NCBI RefSeq assembly: GCF_002776695.1
Contig: NZ_LFJC01000003.1
Span: 5,701,467 to 5,765,466 of the forward strand
Source of the DNA: Bradyrhizobium nitroreducens
GTDB lineage: Bacteria > Pseudomonadota > Alphaproteobacteria > Rhizobiales > Xanthobacteraceae
DNA length: 64,000 nt
Reading direction: 5' to 3'
Made by a program: the position numbers and the translations under genes. This document shows, one piece after another, positions 1 to 8,548 of this stretch. The notes beneath the pieces were generated by a model, which did no database searches, was not told the origin of the DNA, and saw only the letters and a list, made by a program, of their open reading frames with translations. How positions within the stretch are numbered: the first letter of the stretch is position 1; each line of letters starts with the position of its first letter.

Positions 1-973
1 CTCGACAACGATCTAGCGCCCGAACAAGTCGATCGCGACCCGCGGCGCCGACTCGCGCAAGCGTCGCATCTCTCAACTTCGGGACCAACCAATCAGGGAC
101 GAAGTGGATCGTCGGACCGATCTCGCGAACATCTGCCGACACCGTATCCGCGGCCTCGGGAAAATTGACAGTCATTCCCGTTGAAAGAGGCAGGATATGC
201 GAGCCGTATAGATCGGTCCAACAGCCGAATGGCAGATAAGCAACCGCGCCATCTGCCGTGCTAATCTTGTTGTTTCTCGAGTCCGCCAACGACTTTCCGA
301 CCGCATCGGCTTGCACGACCCAGACGCTCTCGGTCCGCGTCCAGGATGCGGGAGGCGAACCAAGCGTAACGTCGGGAAACGGCAGATAGGCCAGGCAATC
401 GCGTTGCTGTGGTGATCGTAGCTCCTGGTCCAACTCCTGTCCCAACGTCGAATTGTCCCGCTTCCCCGAGAGGATGACCTCATCCAGCGACTTTGCCGTG
501 AGTGACTCATCGACTTCGAGGTCAGCGACGTTGTCGACTATGACGTATTTGAGTGCAGGTCTAACCGCCTCGGCTGCATGAGCGAGCTTCTCATATTGGC
601 CGCTGCCGTCCACCACCACGACAGAAATGTCGTGTTCAAGAATAAGCCGCACAAGCATATCAGCCGGCGTGTCTGCGGCCATCGGCATCGGCACGCATCT
701 AAGCCATTGCGCCGCCGACAACGCCCAATACAGGCGAGGTCGATTCTCGCCGATGATCCCCACCCGATCGCCGGACCTGATCCCAGACTCGCGAAGCGCG
801 ACCGCAAGCGCGCGAACGTTTGCGAACACCTCACCCCAGGTCCATTGCCGCCATATTCCCCGATTCTTCTCGCGCATGCAGATGCGATCTGCGAGCCGAA
901 TTGCGTGATCTGCAAATAGCTGTAGCACGCTTTTCGACGCGATTTGACCGTCGGAGCTTGAGGCAAATGCCAT
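1..973 (-). CDS. AMP-dependent synthetase-like protein, partial (window edge)
   Basis: The reading frame starts at ATG 973 and stays open to base 1, so about the first 324 residues are visible and the C-terminus lies outside the window. The fold signature is that of long-chain acyl-CoA synthetases: an N-terminal WRQWTWGEVFANVRALA segment, SGIRSGDRVGIIGENRP, and later AYLPFGCWTDLYGSYILPL with the DVREIGPTIHFVPDW stretch. Oddly, the P-loop of the YTSGTTGxPKG type expected between these blocks is absent; that position reads like unrelated sequence (residues ~185-225). It follows a complete ligase gene by 35 bases and probably shares its transcript. It may be a non-catalytic or diverged ligase; an activity cannot be assigned from this half. 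Confidence 0.75.
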   Translation of the reverse strand, partial: MAFASSSDGQIASKSVLQLFADHAIRLADRICMREKNRGIWRQWTWGEVFANVRALAVALRESGIRSGDRVGIIGENRPRLYWALSAAQWLRCVPMPMAADTPADMLVRLILEHDISVVVVDGSGQYEKLAHAAEAVRPALKYVIVDNVADLEVDESLTAKSLDEVILSGKRDNSTLGQELDQELRSPQQRDCLAYLPFPDVTLGSPPASWTRTESVWVVQADAVGKSLADSRNNKISTADGAVAYLPFGCWTDLYGSHILPLSTGMTVNFPEAADTVSADVREIGPTIHFVPDWLVPKLRDATLARVGAAGRDRLVRALDRCR

Positions 974-1008
974 GGCCGCTACTTCTCGGCGATTGGGACA
1001 CAACTGAA

Positions 1009-2586
1009 TCAAGCGACTTGTTCGCCAGACCTTTTGGTGGACGCTCTCGTGCTGACGGCTCGGCCACTCTCAATGTCTGCCGCAGCCATCTCTCGGAGTT
1101 TGAACCGCCGGATCTTGCCGTTTGCGGTCAGTGGCAACTCGTCCAGGAAGCTGAATGTACGCGGAAGCTTGTACTTGGCGAGGTGGGCAGCGCAGTGTTC
1201 TGCCATCGCAGTCATGTCAACGACGTGCCCCGGACGGAGGACCACAAAGGCGTGAATGTCCTCGCCGCGCAGTTCATCCGGCAGCCCTACCACGGCGACC
1301 GACATCACGGCAGGATGGAGGCTGATGGCGTTCTCGACCTCCTTCGGGAAGACGTTGAAGCCATTGGCAACTATCATGTCCTTGACGCGATCCATTATGT
1401 AGACGTTGCCATTGGAATCCACTCGGCCGATATCACCCGTGTATAACCAGCCTCCATGGAGGGTACGCGTCGTCAACTCCGGCTGGTTCCAATATCCGTG
1501 CATGAAGGTTGGAGACCTAAATACCAGCTCGCCCGCCTCTCCGACCGGCACTTCTTTTCCGTCGGGGTCGAGGACGCGTAGCTCAAACCCCCGCAGCACC
1601 GGCCCAGTCGATCCCTCAGGACAATCGACGCCAGGCATTTGAATCGCAGCGACCGTGGAGATTTCCGTCTGGCCATAGCACTCCACAGCCTCAATGCCCT
1701 TCGAGCGCAAGTGGCGCTTGAGCGACGGACTGACTGGTCCGCCACCAACATCGAGAATGCGAACGCTTGTAACGTCATGCCCCTCGAGCGCCTTTGCATC
1801 GAACATTCGCGCGAACATCGTTGGAACGCCACTGAGGATCGAGACGCGGAACCGCTGGACGGTGTCCAGGGCGCTCTGCGGCTCAAAGCTCGGCAAAACG
1901 ACCAGCGATGCCCGCACCATCGCGCTGTACATGAAGTCGAAGCTGTAGCCGAAGAGATGGAATGACGGGAGCAAGGTCAGAAACACATCGCGATCGTTGT
2001 ATTTGATCCTCTCGATCACTCTGGCGGCATTTTCCACCAGACACTCCTGCTTGAGCACGATTCCCTTCGGCTCACCGGTCGTACCAGAGCTATAAATGAT
2101 GAGGCACGGATCTTCTGGACGACTAAGCGGAGCGGCGATGGCATCCGCTCGCTCAACCAGACCGTCGTAGGAGGACCATCCCGATTGATCCGATCCAACC
2201 ACGATCTTGAACTTCAGCCTCGCCGCGACATCGTCCGACAACACGCCAATTCGCGTACCCTCGACTATACCAGCGCTCGCGCCGCAGTCGCGTATCAAGC
2301 GCCCAATCTCGTAGTCGGTACTTTGCGTATTTATTGGCACCGCGATCGCGCCAAGCAGGCTCGCCGCAATGAAGAACTCGTACAGCTCCCGGCGATTTCC
2401 CATCAGACAGACGATTCTGTCACCCCTCCCCACCCCCCCGCTGAAGAGAGCTCCCGCAATGCGGCGGGCTCGTTCGTATGTCTCCGAGTAGGTCGCGGAG
2501 CTTCCGTCGAGAAACTGAAGATGCCGAGCCTGGGGAGATCGCTCCGCTGCAGACGCGAAGATCGAGTCGATGGTCATGCTGTTCAT
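1009..2586 (-). CDS. acyl-CoA synthetase (AMP-forming ligase)
   Basis: A complete ANL-superfamily ligase that would activate a carboxylic acid to its CoA thioester with ATP. Visible motifs in order are the P-loop IIYSSGTTGEPKGI, the nucleotide-binding CYGQTEIS, the hinge-region YTGDIGRVDSNGNVYIMDR and the C-terminal catalytic-lysine motif ANGKIRRF. I place the start at ATG 2586 (525 residues) because GGAGAG lies just upstream; ATG codons at 2601 and 2598 in the same frame are alternatives. The preceding crotonase gene ends at 2604, so the two are translationally close. The substrate is not readable; the surrounding beta-oxidation-type genes suggest a branched or terpenoid acid. Confidence 0.9.
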   Translation of the reverse strand: MNSMTIDSIFASAAERSPQARHLQFLDGSSATYSETYERARRIAGALFSGGVGRGDRIVCLMGNRRELYEFFIAASLLGAIAVPINTQSTDYEIGRLIRDCGASAGIVEGTRIGVLSDDVAARLKFKIVVGSDQSGWSSYDGLVERADAIAAPLSRPEDPCLIIYSSGTTGEPKGIVLKQECLVENAARVIERIKYNDRDVFLTLLPSFHLFGYSFDFMYSAMVRASLVVLPSFEPQSALDTVQRFRVSILSGVPTMFARMFDAKALEGHDVTSVRILDVGGGPVSPSLKRHLRSKGIEAVECYGQTEISTVAAIQMPGVDCPEGSTGPVLRGFELRVLDPDGKEVPVGEAGELVFRSPTFMHGYWNQPELTTRTLHGGWLYTGDIGRVDSNGNVYIMDRVKDMIVANGFNVFPKEVENAISLHPAVMSVAVVGLPDELRGEDIHAFVVLRPGHVVDMTAMAEHCAAHLAKYKLPRTFSFLDELPLTANGKIRRFKLREMAAADIESGRAVSTRASTKRSGEQVA

Positions 2587-2603
2587 GAGGCTCTCCATCA
2601 TGC

Positions 2604-3413
2604 TTAAAGAGGGGAAAAGGGCGGAAATGACGGGCTTCGCTTCTCCCTGAAGGAGGCAAGCCCTTCCTTCGCTTCCGGCCCCGTGAAACCCAGGAATTCG
2701 AGTGCGAGTGACGCATCGAAGGTTGGGCCAGCCTGACGAAGCCAATTATTGAGGGAGTACTTGGTCCAGCGGATGGCGCTTTGCGCTCCGCCAGCAAGGC
2801 GCGTTGCAATCTCGACGGCCTTTGCATCCAGCTCACTATCCTCGACTGCAAGCGAAATGAGACCAATTTTCTCGGCTTCTTCTCCGGAAAGAGGATCGCA
2901 CAGGAGCAGATAGTACTTTGCCTTGGCCAAGCCGCAAAGCAACGGCCAGACGATCGCCGCGTGATCACCGGCAGCAACACCCAGACGTGTATGACCATCG
3001 ATGATGCGTGCCGTTCTGGACGCGATGGAAACGTCCGCAAGCAGACCGCAAACAAGACCCGCGCCAACGGCGGGGCCTCGAATTGCGCTGATCACAGGCT
3101 TTGAGCAGTTGATGACGTTGTAGACAATATCGCGCGCTTCCTTCCAGTTTCGCGCGCGCGTTTCGAAGTCGTCTATGATCCCTGCGACCATCTCGAAATC
3201 GCCGCCTGCTGAGAAATTCGCACCGGTCCCGGTGATGATCGCGGCCGACACTTCGGGATCCGCATCCACGTCGCGCCAAATGGCACCCAGCTCCGCATGC
3301 ATGACACTATCAGCGGAGTTCATCTTGCCGTTCGCCATGCTGATCCTGAGAACCCTTGGAGCCGGGTAGTCGAACCGAAGGCGCTTGTATTTGCTCGCAT
3401 AGGCGTCGGTCAT
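2604..3413 (-). CDS. enoyl-CoA hydratase/isomerase family protein
   Basis: A 269-residue crotonase-fold protein, the usual length for the family. The first oxyanion-hole block is GANFSAGGDFEM and the second is AIRGPAVGAGLVCGLLADV. The stretch LGVAAGDHAAIVWPLLCG replaces the usual catalytic-glutamate segment, so plain hydratase activity is not certain. It opens a leftward unit with the two ligase-type genes and faces the acyl-CoA dehydrogenase gene divergently across a 160-base gap containing a probable operator. It likely hydrates or isomerises an unsaturated acyl-CoA in the same pathway. Confidence 0.88.
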   Translation of the reverse strand: MTDAYASKYKRLRFDYPAPRVLRISMANGKMNSADSVMHAELGAIWRDVDADPEVSAAIITGTGANFSAGGDFEMVAGIIDDFETRARNWKEARDIVYNVINCSKPVISAIRGPAVGAGLVCGLLADVSIASRTARIIDGHTRLGVAAGDHAAIVWPLLCGLAKAKYYLLLCDPLSGEEAEKIGLISLAVEDSELDAKAVEIATRLAGGAQSAIRWTKYSLNNWLRQAGPTFDASLALEFLGFTGPEAKEGLASFREKRSPSFPPFSPL

Positions 3414-3455
3414 GACCGGTCTCCACTCCCCATGGGCACAAACCCAGTTTTATTT

Positions 3456-3473
3456 CTAACGACTATACGGTAG
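3456..3473 (+). promoter_or_regulatory. probable operator shared with 12193-12210
   Basis: CTAACGACTATACGGTAG lies in the divergent gap between the crotonase (start 3413) and the acyl-CoA dehydrogenase (start 3574). The reverse strand at 12193-12210 carries 16 of 18 identical bases (CTAACTAATATACGGTAG), upstream of the carboxylase operon. The ends form an imperfect inverted repeat (CTAAC/CGGTAG). A TetR-family gene lies nearby and is the natural candidate to bind it; that link is inference. Confidence 0.6.
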
Positions 3474-3573
3474 TTTTTTCTTTGACGCAACGGTCCGCAA
3501 GAGCGACCGTTGGTCGCCAACGGTCAAAATCCAGAGAAACGTCAGCTCGTCCAAGACTTGAAAGGATAAGGGG

Positions 3574-4734
3574 ATGGTGCCCCACTTTACTGAAGAACTT
3601 CAGGAATTTCGAAAACAGGTTCGCCGCTTCGTGAAAGAGCGAGTTGTGCCTTATGGCGATGCGTGGGAACGCAATCAGATGATCCCCCGCGAACTATTTC
3701 GCGAGATGGGTGATCTCGGCTTCTTGGGAGTTATCTATCCCGAAAAATGGGGTGGCTCCGACCTCGGTGTATTCGGTCAGATCGTGCTGGCGGAAGAGCT
3801 CGCCAGGTCCACTTATGGCGGCGTAACGGTGGCGGTGATGGTACACGTAGCCATGGCCTCTCCGCATCTTGTGCACGCCGGGACGGAGGACCAGCTCAGT
3901 CGATACGCCGGCGACATCGTCGCAGGCCGAAAGGTCTGCGGCATCGCAATAAGCGAGCCCGACGCGGGCTCGGACGTTTCGGGCATACGCACGAGGGCGC
4001 ATCGAGACGGTAGCGACTGGATAATAAACGGAAGCAAGTTCTGGATCACGAACGGGGCGTATGGTGACCTGTTCTTCGTGGCCGCGCGCACGGATCCCAA
4101 TGCCAAGGGCTCCAAAGGGATCAGCGTTTTCATTGTCGAAAGAGGCACTCCAGGCTTCACGGTCGGTCGCAAGCTGGAGAAAATGGGCATCTGGTGTAGC
4201 GATACGGCTGAGCTCAACTTCGAGAATGTGCGAGTGCCGGCTTCCAATCTGCTAGGCGAGGAAGGCAAGGGATTCTATGCATTGATGCATAACCTTCAGG
4301 GTGAGCGCCTGACATTGGGGGCAATGTGCACAGGGGAAGCGGCCGTCGTCCTAAAGCGCACTATTGACTATGTGCGTCAACGCAGGGCATTCGGCGGTAC
4401 CCTGATGGACAAACAGGCCATTCGGCAGCGCCTCGCCATGCTCCATGCAAAGCTCGAATCTGGCAAACAGCTTCTGTACTACGCGGCGCACCTCGCCAAC
4501 GAGGGTAAAAGGCCGATCCGCGAAGTATCGATGGTGAAGGCGCTCTGCCCGGAGATCACCAACGAGATCATGTACAATTGCCAGCAATTCCATGGCGGCA
4601 TGGGATATCTTCGCGACGGAGTTATCGAGCGGATGGTGCGCGACGCTCGGTTGCATGCGATCGGCGGCGGAGCCACGGAAGTCATGCTCGATGAGATCGC
4701 GAAACGCTTTGATGACGTCTGGTATTGGGATTGA
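3574..4734 (+). CDS. acyl-CoA dehydrogenase
   Basis: A 386-residue FAD enzyme that introduces the alpha,beta double bond into an acyl-CoA, passing electrons to ETF. Family signatures are ISEPDAGSDVSGIRT (FAD/substrate), INGSKFWITNGAYGD, QRRAFGGTLMDKQAIRQRLA and QQFHGGMGYLRDGVIERMVRD. The C-terminal position that holds the catalytic base in medium-chain enzymes (YEG) reads GGG here. A glutamate at residue 244 in QGERLTL sits where isovaleryl-CoA dehydrogenase places its base. That favours a branched substrate. The ATG follows AAGGATAAGGGG. It is the only rightward gene among leftward catabolic genes and ends at a strong hairpin. Confidence 0.92.
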   Translation: MVPHFTEELQEFRKQVRRFVKERVVPYGDAWERNQMIPRELFREMGDLGFLGVIYPEKWGGSDLGVFGQIVLAEELARSTYGGVTVAVMVHVAMASPHLVHAGTEDQLSRYAGDIVAGRKVCGIAISEPDAGSDVSGIRTRAHRDGSDWIINGSKFWITNGAYGDLFFVAARTDPNAKGSKGISVFIVERGTPGFTVGRKLEKMGIWCSDTAELNFENVRVPASNLLGEEGKGFYALMHNLQGERLTLGAMCTGEAAVVLKRTIDYVRQRRAFGGTLMDKQAIRQRLAMLHAKLESGKQLLYYAAHLANEGKRPIREVSMVKALCPEITNEIMYNCQQFHGGMGYLRDGVIERMVRDARLHAIGGGATEVMLDEIAKRFDDVWYWD

Positions 4735-4741
4735 CGCGACC

Positions 4742-4764
4742 GGGTGCCTCCCGGTGAGGCACCC
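4742..4764. terminator. bidirectional terminator hairpin between convergent genes
   Basis: A perfect 9-bp stem, GGGTGCCTC / GAGGCACCC, with a 5-nt loop lies between the acyl-CoA dehydrogenase stop (4734) and the stop of the oppositely oriented reductase (4785). It is followed by a pyrimidine-rich stretch on the plus strand. Confidence 0.7.
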
Positions 4765-4784
4765 TCCTTCTTGCTTGAAGTTCG

Positions 4785-6740
4785 TTACAGCCCTAGCGCA
4801 ACCAAAGTCCCCTCTTCGATGGCCTGAAATAGTTTCCTTGATCCTTGAACGTCCCCGGCCATGTGAACATCCAATCCGAGTCCTTGAAGGTCTTTCGCTA
4901 AATGGTTTTCGGGCTCGTAGCCGGCACAGACGATGATGCTGTCGACATCGTCAATCCTGCGTTCCCGAGATTCGACCTCGACGCGTGCCCATCCTTTACC
5001 CACTTCAACGATGCGCGCATGAGTTAGCACATCAACTCCGAGCATCTCGATCCGATCGGTAAAGTACACTCGATCGGCCCACACCGCCTTACCCAGCAGG
5101 CCTGATCGAGCCACGATCGTGACGTGGTGACCGCGGGTTGCAAGGAAGTCCGCGACCTCAACCGCCACCAGCCCGCCTCCGACGACAACGTTGCGCCTTC
5201 CTGGGTCGATTTGCTCCGAGATGATCTGCCAGCCGAAATAGGCCCGAGCTAGGTCGAGGCCCGGAAGCACCGGTTTGCGCGGGGTGGCGCCTATCGCAAT
5301 GATGACGTGATCCGGATGAAGGCCAGCCACCTCCTCCAGCGTCCACTCCCGTCCGAGATGAACGATGACTGAACTGCGATGGATCAGATGCCTGAAGTGG
5401 TTCAATGCATTCTCAAGTTCCTCGCGATGAGGAGGCTTATGAGCCAACGACAACTGGCCACCCAGCCGATCACTACGTTCGATCAAATGAACGCGGTGTC
5501 CGCGATTGGCGGCGGTTCTTGCGGCCGCCATCCCTGCAACGCCTCCTCCTATGACGACGATTGTCTTCGACTTCGAGGCCTTGAGCGTGTTTCGTTCGTA
5601 CCATAGCTCTCGGCTGGCTCTGGGGTTCATGGTGCAAGCCACCCCCGTATGACCATGGACGGTGGCCAAGCACTCATTGCATGCTATGCAGGGAACGATA
5701 TCTCGGACAAGACCGCGCTCGGCTTTGATCGGAAAGAAGGGATCTGCGATCAAGGCGCGGCTGAGGCACACAAAGTCGGCCTTTCCGTCCCTAACCATCG
5801 CTTCAGCCACTTCGGGCGTATTGATCCGACCAACGACCATGACCGGCACGTTCACGCGCGCCTTGATGTGAGCGCTGTCCGCGGCATAGCAGCCGCGTTC
5901 TACGCTCATTTGAGGGACAATCGCATAGGGACGCGATGCGTGAATGCCATTCGACACGCTTATCGCATCCACTCCCGACGCCTGCAACGCCACCGCAATC
6001 TCCGCCGATTCGGACAAATCCAGGCCCCCCTCGACGCGGTCACTGGCGTTTATCCTGCAAATCACCGGAAACCCACGATCGACCTCCGCCTTGATACGCC
6101 GCACGATGTCGCACAGGATCCGGACCCGGTTTTCGATGCAACCGCCGTATTCATCGATGCGACGGTTGCTGTCCGGCGATAAAAATTGACTTAGAAGATA
6201 ACCATGGCAGGCGTGCAGCTCGATCGCCTTGAATCCGGCCTCGCGCGCCCGGCCCGCCGCCGCGACAAAGCCCGACGACACCTCGGCGATGTCTTGCCTC
6301 GTCATTGCAAGAGGATGATCGGGCGCACCAACAGACGTGTGTCGCGAGGGTATCGACGATGGCGCGATCGGTGAATAGCCAGTGAGCTCTCGTCGACTTT
6401 CACGACCGCCATGCGCGAGCTGTAGAGCTGGTACGCCACCATTGTCGGCTATAGCCGAGGCAAGCCTTCGTAGGCCCGGAACGTAGTTGTCATCGTGGAT
6501 CATGCTGTTGAAGCGGAGGCGGCGGCCTGCAGGGTGAACGTAGGTCGCTTCCACGATAACGAGCCCGGCACCGCCCCGCGCCCTCTCAGCATAAAATGCG
6601 ATCATCTCATCGGTAACGAAGCCGGCATCGTCGGCCAATTCGGTACTTGTCGCCGCCAGGACGAACCGATTCTTGATCTCAAGTGTACCAAGCCGACCAG
6701 GAGAGAAGGCCGAAACTCCTATTGCTCTCCCTTCCGACAT
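4785..6740 (-). CDS. 2,4-dienoyl-CoA reductase-like FMN/4Fe-4S/FAD oxidoreductase
   Basis: A 651-residue enzyme with the layout of FadH and related old-yellow-enzyme fusions. An FMN-binding TIM barrel fills roughly residues 1-340 (LQLAHGGRES, ELHACHGYLLSQFLSP). An iron-sulfur motif CIACNECLATVHGHTGVAC follows, with spacing CX2CX2CX11C. The C-terminal FAD/NAD(P) half starts at VIGGGVAGMAAARTAA. The cysteine spacing is one residue shorter than in E. coli FadH and nearer to trimethylamine-dehydrogenase-type members. It probably reduces an unsaturated acyl-CoA with NAD(P)H. It is the last gene of the leftward carboxylase operon, starting 8 bases after the upstream crotonase stop. Confidence 0.88.
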   Translation of the reverse strand: MSEGRAIGVSAFSPGRLGTLEIKNRFVLAATSTELADDAGFVTDEMIAFYAERARGGAGLVIVEATYVHPAGRRLRFNSMIHDDNYVPGLRRLASAIADNGGVPALQLAHGGRESRRELTGYSPIAPSSIPSRHTSVGAPDHPLAMTRQDIAEVSSGFVAAAGRAREAGFKAIELHACHGYLLSQFLSPDSNRRIDEYGGCIENRVRILCDIVRRIKAEVDRGFPVICRINASDRVEGGLDLSESAEIAVALQASGVDAISVSNGIHASRPYAIVPQMSVERGCYAADSAHIKARVNVPVMVVGRINTPEVAEAMVRDGKADFVCLSRALIADPFFPIKAERGLVRDIVPCIACNECLATVHGHTGVACTMNPRASRELWYERNTLKASKSKTIVVIGGGVAGMAAARTAANRGHRVHLIERSDRLGGQLSLAHKPPHREELENALNHFRHLIHRSSVIVHLGREWTLEEVAGLHPDHVIIAIGATPRKPVLPGLDLARAYFGWQIISEQIDPGRRNVVVGGGLVAVEVADFLATRGHHVTIVARSGLLGKAVWADRVYFTDRIEMLGVDVLTHARIVEVGKGWARVEVESRERRIDDVDSIIVCAGYEPENHLAKDLQGLGLDVHMAGDVQGSRKLFQAIEEGTLVALGL

Positions 6741-6748
6741 CGACGCAC

Positions 6749-7549
6749 CTAGCGGCCTTTCCAGACTGGCTTACGCCCTTCAGCGAACGCGCGAGGACCT
6801 TCCTGGGCATCCTCACTGCTGTACGCCTCACGATAGATATGGAACGCAGATTCCATGCCAGCGTCGCATCCGACGCTCATCGCGTTGAGGATCGCTCGCT
6901 TTCCGGCAATCACCGACAGTGGTGCGTTGTCCCTGATCGATTCCGCAATTTTCGTCGCACGGGACCGCACTTTATCGGGCGTTTCCTCTAGATAGTTGAT
7001 AAACCCGAGCTCGTGAAAGCGCTCGATTGGATACAGATCGCCGGTCATGGTCATTTCCATGAGGACCGCTTGCGGCAACATCCAGACCAATGGCATGCCC
7101 CAAGGGGAGCCACGCCCGATCTTCGTTTCGGTGATACCGATCTTCGTGTTCTTCAGCCCAACCCGGATATCGCAGTTGAGGCTAAGCATCATACCCCCGG
7201 CGGCCAAATGACCTGTCATGGCGGCAACGATCGGTACCTTGACGCGACGCATCCGAGCCTGCATTGGATCCTTGTAGAAGCTCAGGATGTCGCGGCCGGT
7301 TTCAGCCTTGAGTCGTGCCGCCTCCTTCAGATCCATACCGGCGCAGAAGGTGCCGCAGTCCGAAGACGTGAAGATGATACAGCGCACGTCCGGAGATTCA
7401 TCGATCTCTTGCCAGATCCGGAGAAGCGTGTCGGATGTCTCGACGTTGAATGCATTGCGAGCCCTCGGTCGGTTGATCTTGACCGTGGCGATACCATCTT
7501 GTTTCGTGAAGATGACGGGTGGTTCAGAGACTGCTGGCTGGTTTGTCAT
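6749..7549 (-). CDS. enoyl-CoA hydratase/isomerase family protein
   Basis: A crotonase of 266 residues. The N-terminal VKINRPRARNAFN, the oxyanion-hole block SSDCGTFCAGMDLKEA and the second block AAMTGHLAAGGMMLSLNCD are clear. The segment ITETKIGRGSPWG keeps a glutamate in the usual catalytic area. It lies between the lyase-like gene and the dienoyl-CoA-reductase-like gene in one leftward operon. In a Liu- or Atu-type pathway this position would fit the hydratase acting on the carboxylated enoyl-CoA; this assignment is inferred from context. Confidence 0.9.
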   Translation of the reverse strand: MTNQPAVSEPPVIFTKQDGIATVKINRPRARNAFNVETSDTLLRIWQEIDESPDVRCIIFTSSDCGTFCAGMDLKEAARLKAETGRDILSFYKDPMQARMRRVKVPIVAAMTGHLAAGGMMLSLNCDIRVGLKNTKIGITETKIGRGSPWGMPLVWMLPQAVLMEMTMTGDLYPIERFHELGFINYLEETPDKVRSRATKIAESIRDNAPLSVIAGKRAILNAMSVGCDAGMESAFHIYREAYSSEDAQEGPRAFAEGRKPVWKGR

Positions 7550-7600
7550 TATTCTCTCTTTTCTGGTTGACGTCCTCGGATCCGAGAACCGACCCTACTG

Positions 7601-8548
7601 TCACATTCTCTTCGGAATTCCGGCGTGCATTAGCTTGCCGGCAAGTGGTCGCCCGATCATTCGCTCCGCATAGAGAGCTGCTTCGACCAATTTCTCGAGG
7701 TCTATTCCGGTCTCAATGCCGAGTTCGTGGCACATGAAGACCATGTCCTCAGTGCAAATGTTGCCAGCACCGTGAGAATTCGCGTGCTTTGCAAACGGGC
7801 AACCGCCGAGACCAGCGACCGAACTATCGAATAGGTCTACACCCATCTGCAGGGCGGCATAGACGTTGGCGGCACCCAGGCCGCGGGTATCATGCAAATG
7901 CGTCCCGATGCGCGCTGCGGGTACGGCATCGCGAACGGCTGCGATCCGACGCTTGATGCTTTCCGGATTGGCCCATCCCACCGTGTCCGCAAGGTAGATA
8001 TGAGGAAGCGGCCTTTTGGAAGCAGCGCACAAGTCCTCCAAGAACCGAACCGCATCGACGACCTTGCTGACGGCTACATCTCCCTCGTAATTGCAGCCAA
8101 AGGCAGTTATGATGTAGGCTTGTTCAAGAGCAACGCCGGCATTATCATAGAGCGCGATCCATTTTTTTTGCTTTTCCCGCAACTCTTGCACCGTACAGTT
8201 ATTGTTCTTCAGGCAAAACTCGTCCGTCGTATAGACCAAGAGCTTCCCATCCAGAGTGACACCGGGCGTCGCAACTGCCCGCCTGAAACCCGCCTCGTTA
8301 AGCCATAGAGAGGTATACCGCGTGCTCGCCTTCTTATCGATCGCCGCGAAGAGTTCAGCTGTGTCGGACATCGTCGGAACGGCTTTGGGGCTGACAAAGG
8401 AGCCGACCTGAATTTGCCGCAATCCCGCTTCGGCCAGCATCTCGATCAAAATCTTGCGTTGCTGCAGCGGATAGTGCGTCTTTTCCATTTGAAAGCCCTC
8501 TCGCGGGCCTTCCTCGTGAAATTCGACTGAAGATGGGAAATCGTTCAT
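7601..8548 (-). CDS. hydroxymethylglutaryl-CoA lyase family protein
   Basis: A 315-residue HMG-CoA lyase-fold protein that would cleave a 3-hydroxy-3-alkylglutaryl-CoA to acetoacetate (or acetate-type product) plus an acyl-CoA. It keeps the family signature around the catalytic cysteine, VAGLGGCPFAKHAN, then HGAGNICTED, and the metal-binding THLHDTRG. The N-terminal motif is GPREGFQME where characterised lyases have GPRDGLQNE, so the metal-ligand aspartate is replaced by glutamate. The gene overlaps the carboxylase alpha gene by 4 bases (ATGA), indicating translational coupling. A true HMG-CoA lyase or a relative with a different substrate are both possible. Confidence 0.85.
   Translation of the reverse strand: MNDFPSSVEFHEEGPREGFQMEKTHYPLQQRKILIEMLAEAGLRQIQVGSFVSPKAVPTMSDTAELFAAIDKKASTRYTSLWLNEAGFRRAVATPGVTLDGKLLVYTTDEFCLKNNNCTVQELREKQKKWIALYDNAGVALEQAYIITAFGCNYEGDVAVSKVVDAVRFLEDLCAASKRPLPHIYLADTVGWANPESIKRRIAAVRDAVPAARIGTHLHDTRGLGAANVYAALQMGVDLFDSSVAGLGGCPFAKHANSHGAGNICTEDMVFMCHELGIETGIDLEKLVEAALYAERMIGRPLAGKLMHAGIPKRM

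Noticed and set aside
820..1446. 208-residue frame opposite the ligases
   Set aside because: It covers the gap and ends of two well-supported leftward genes and has no motif.
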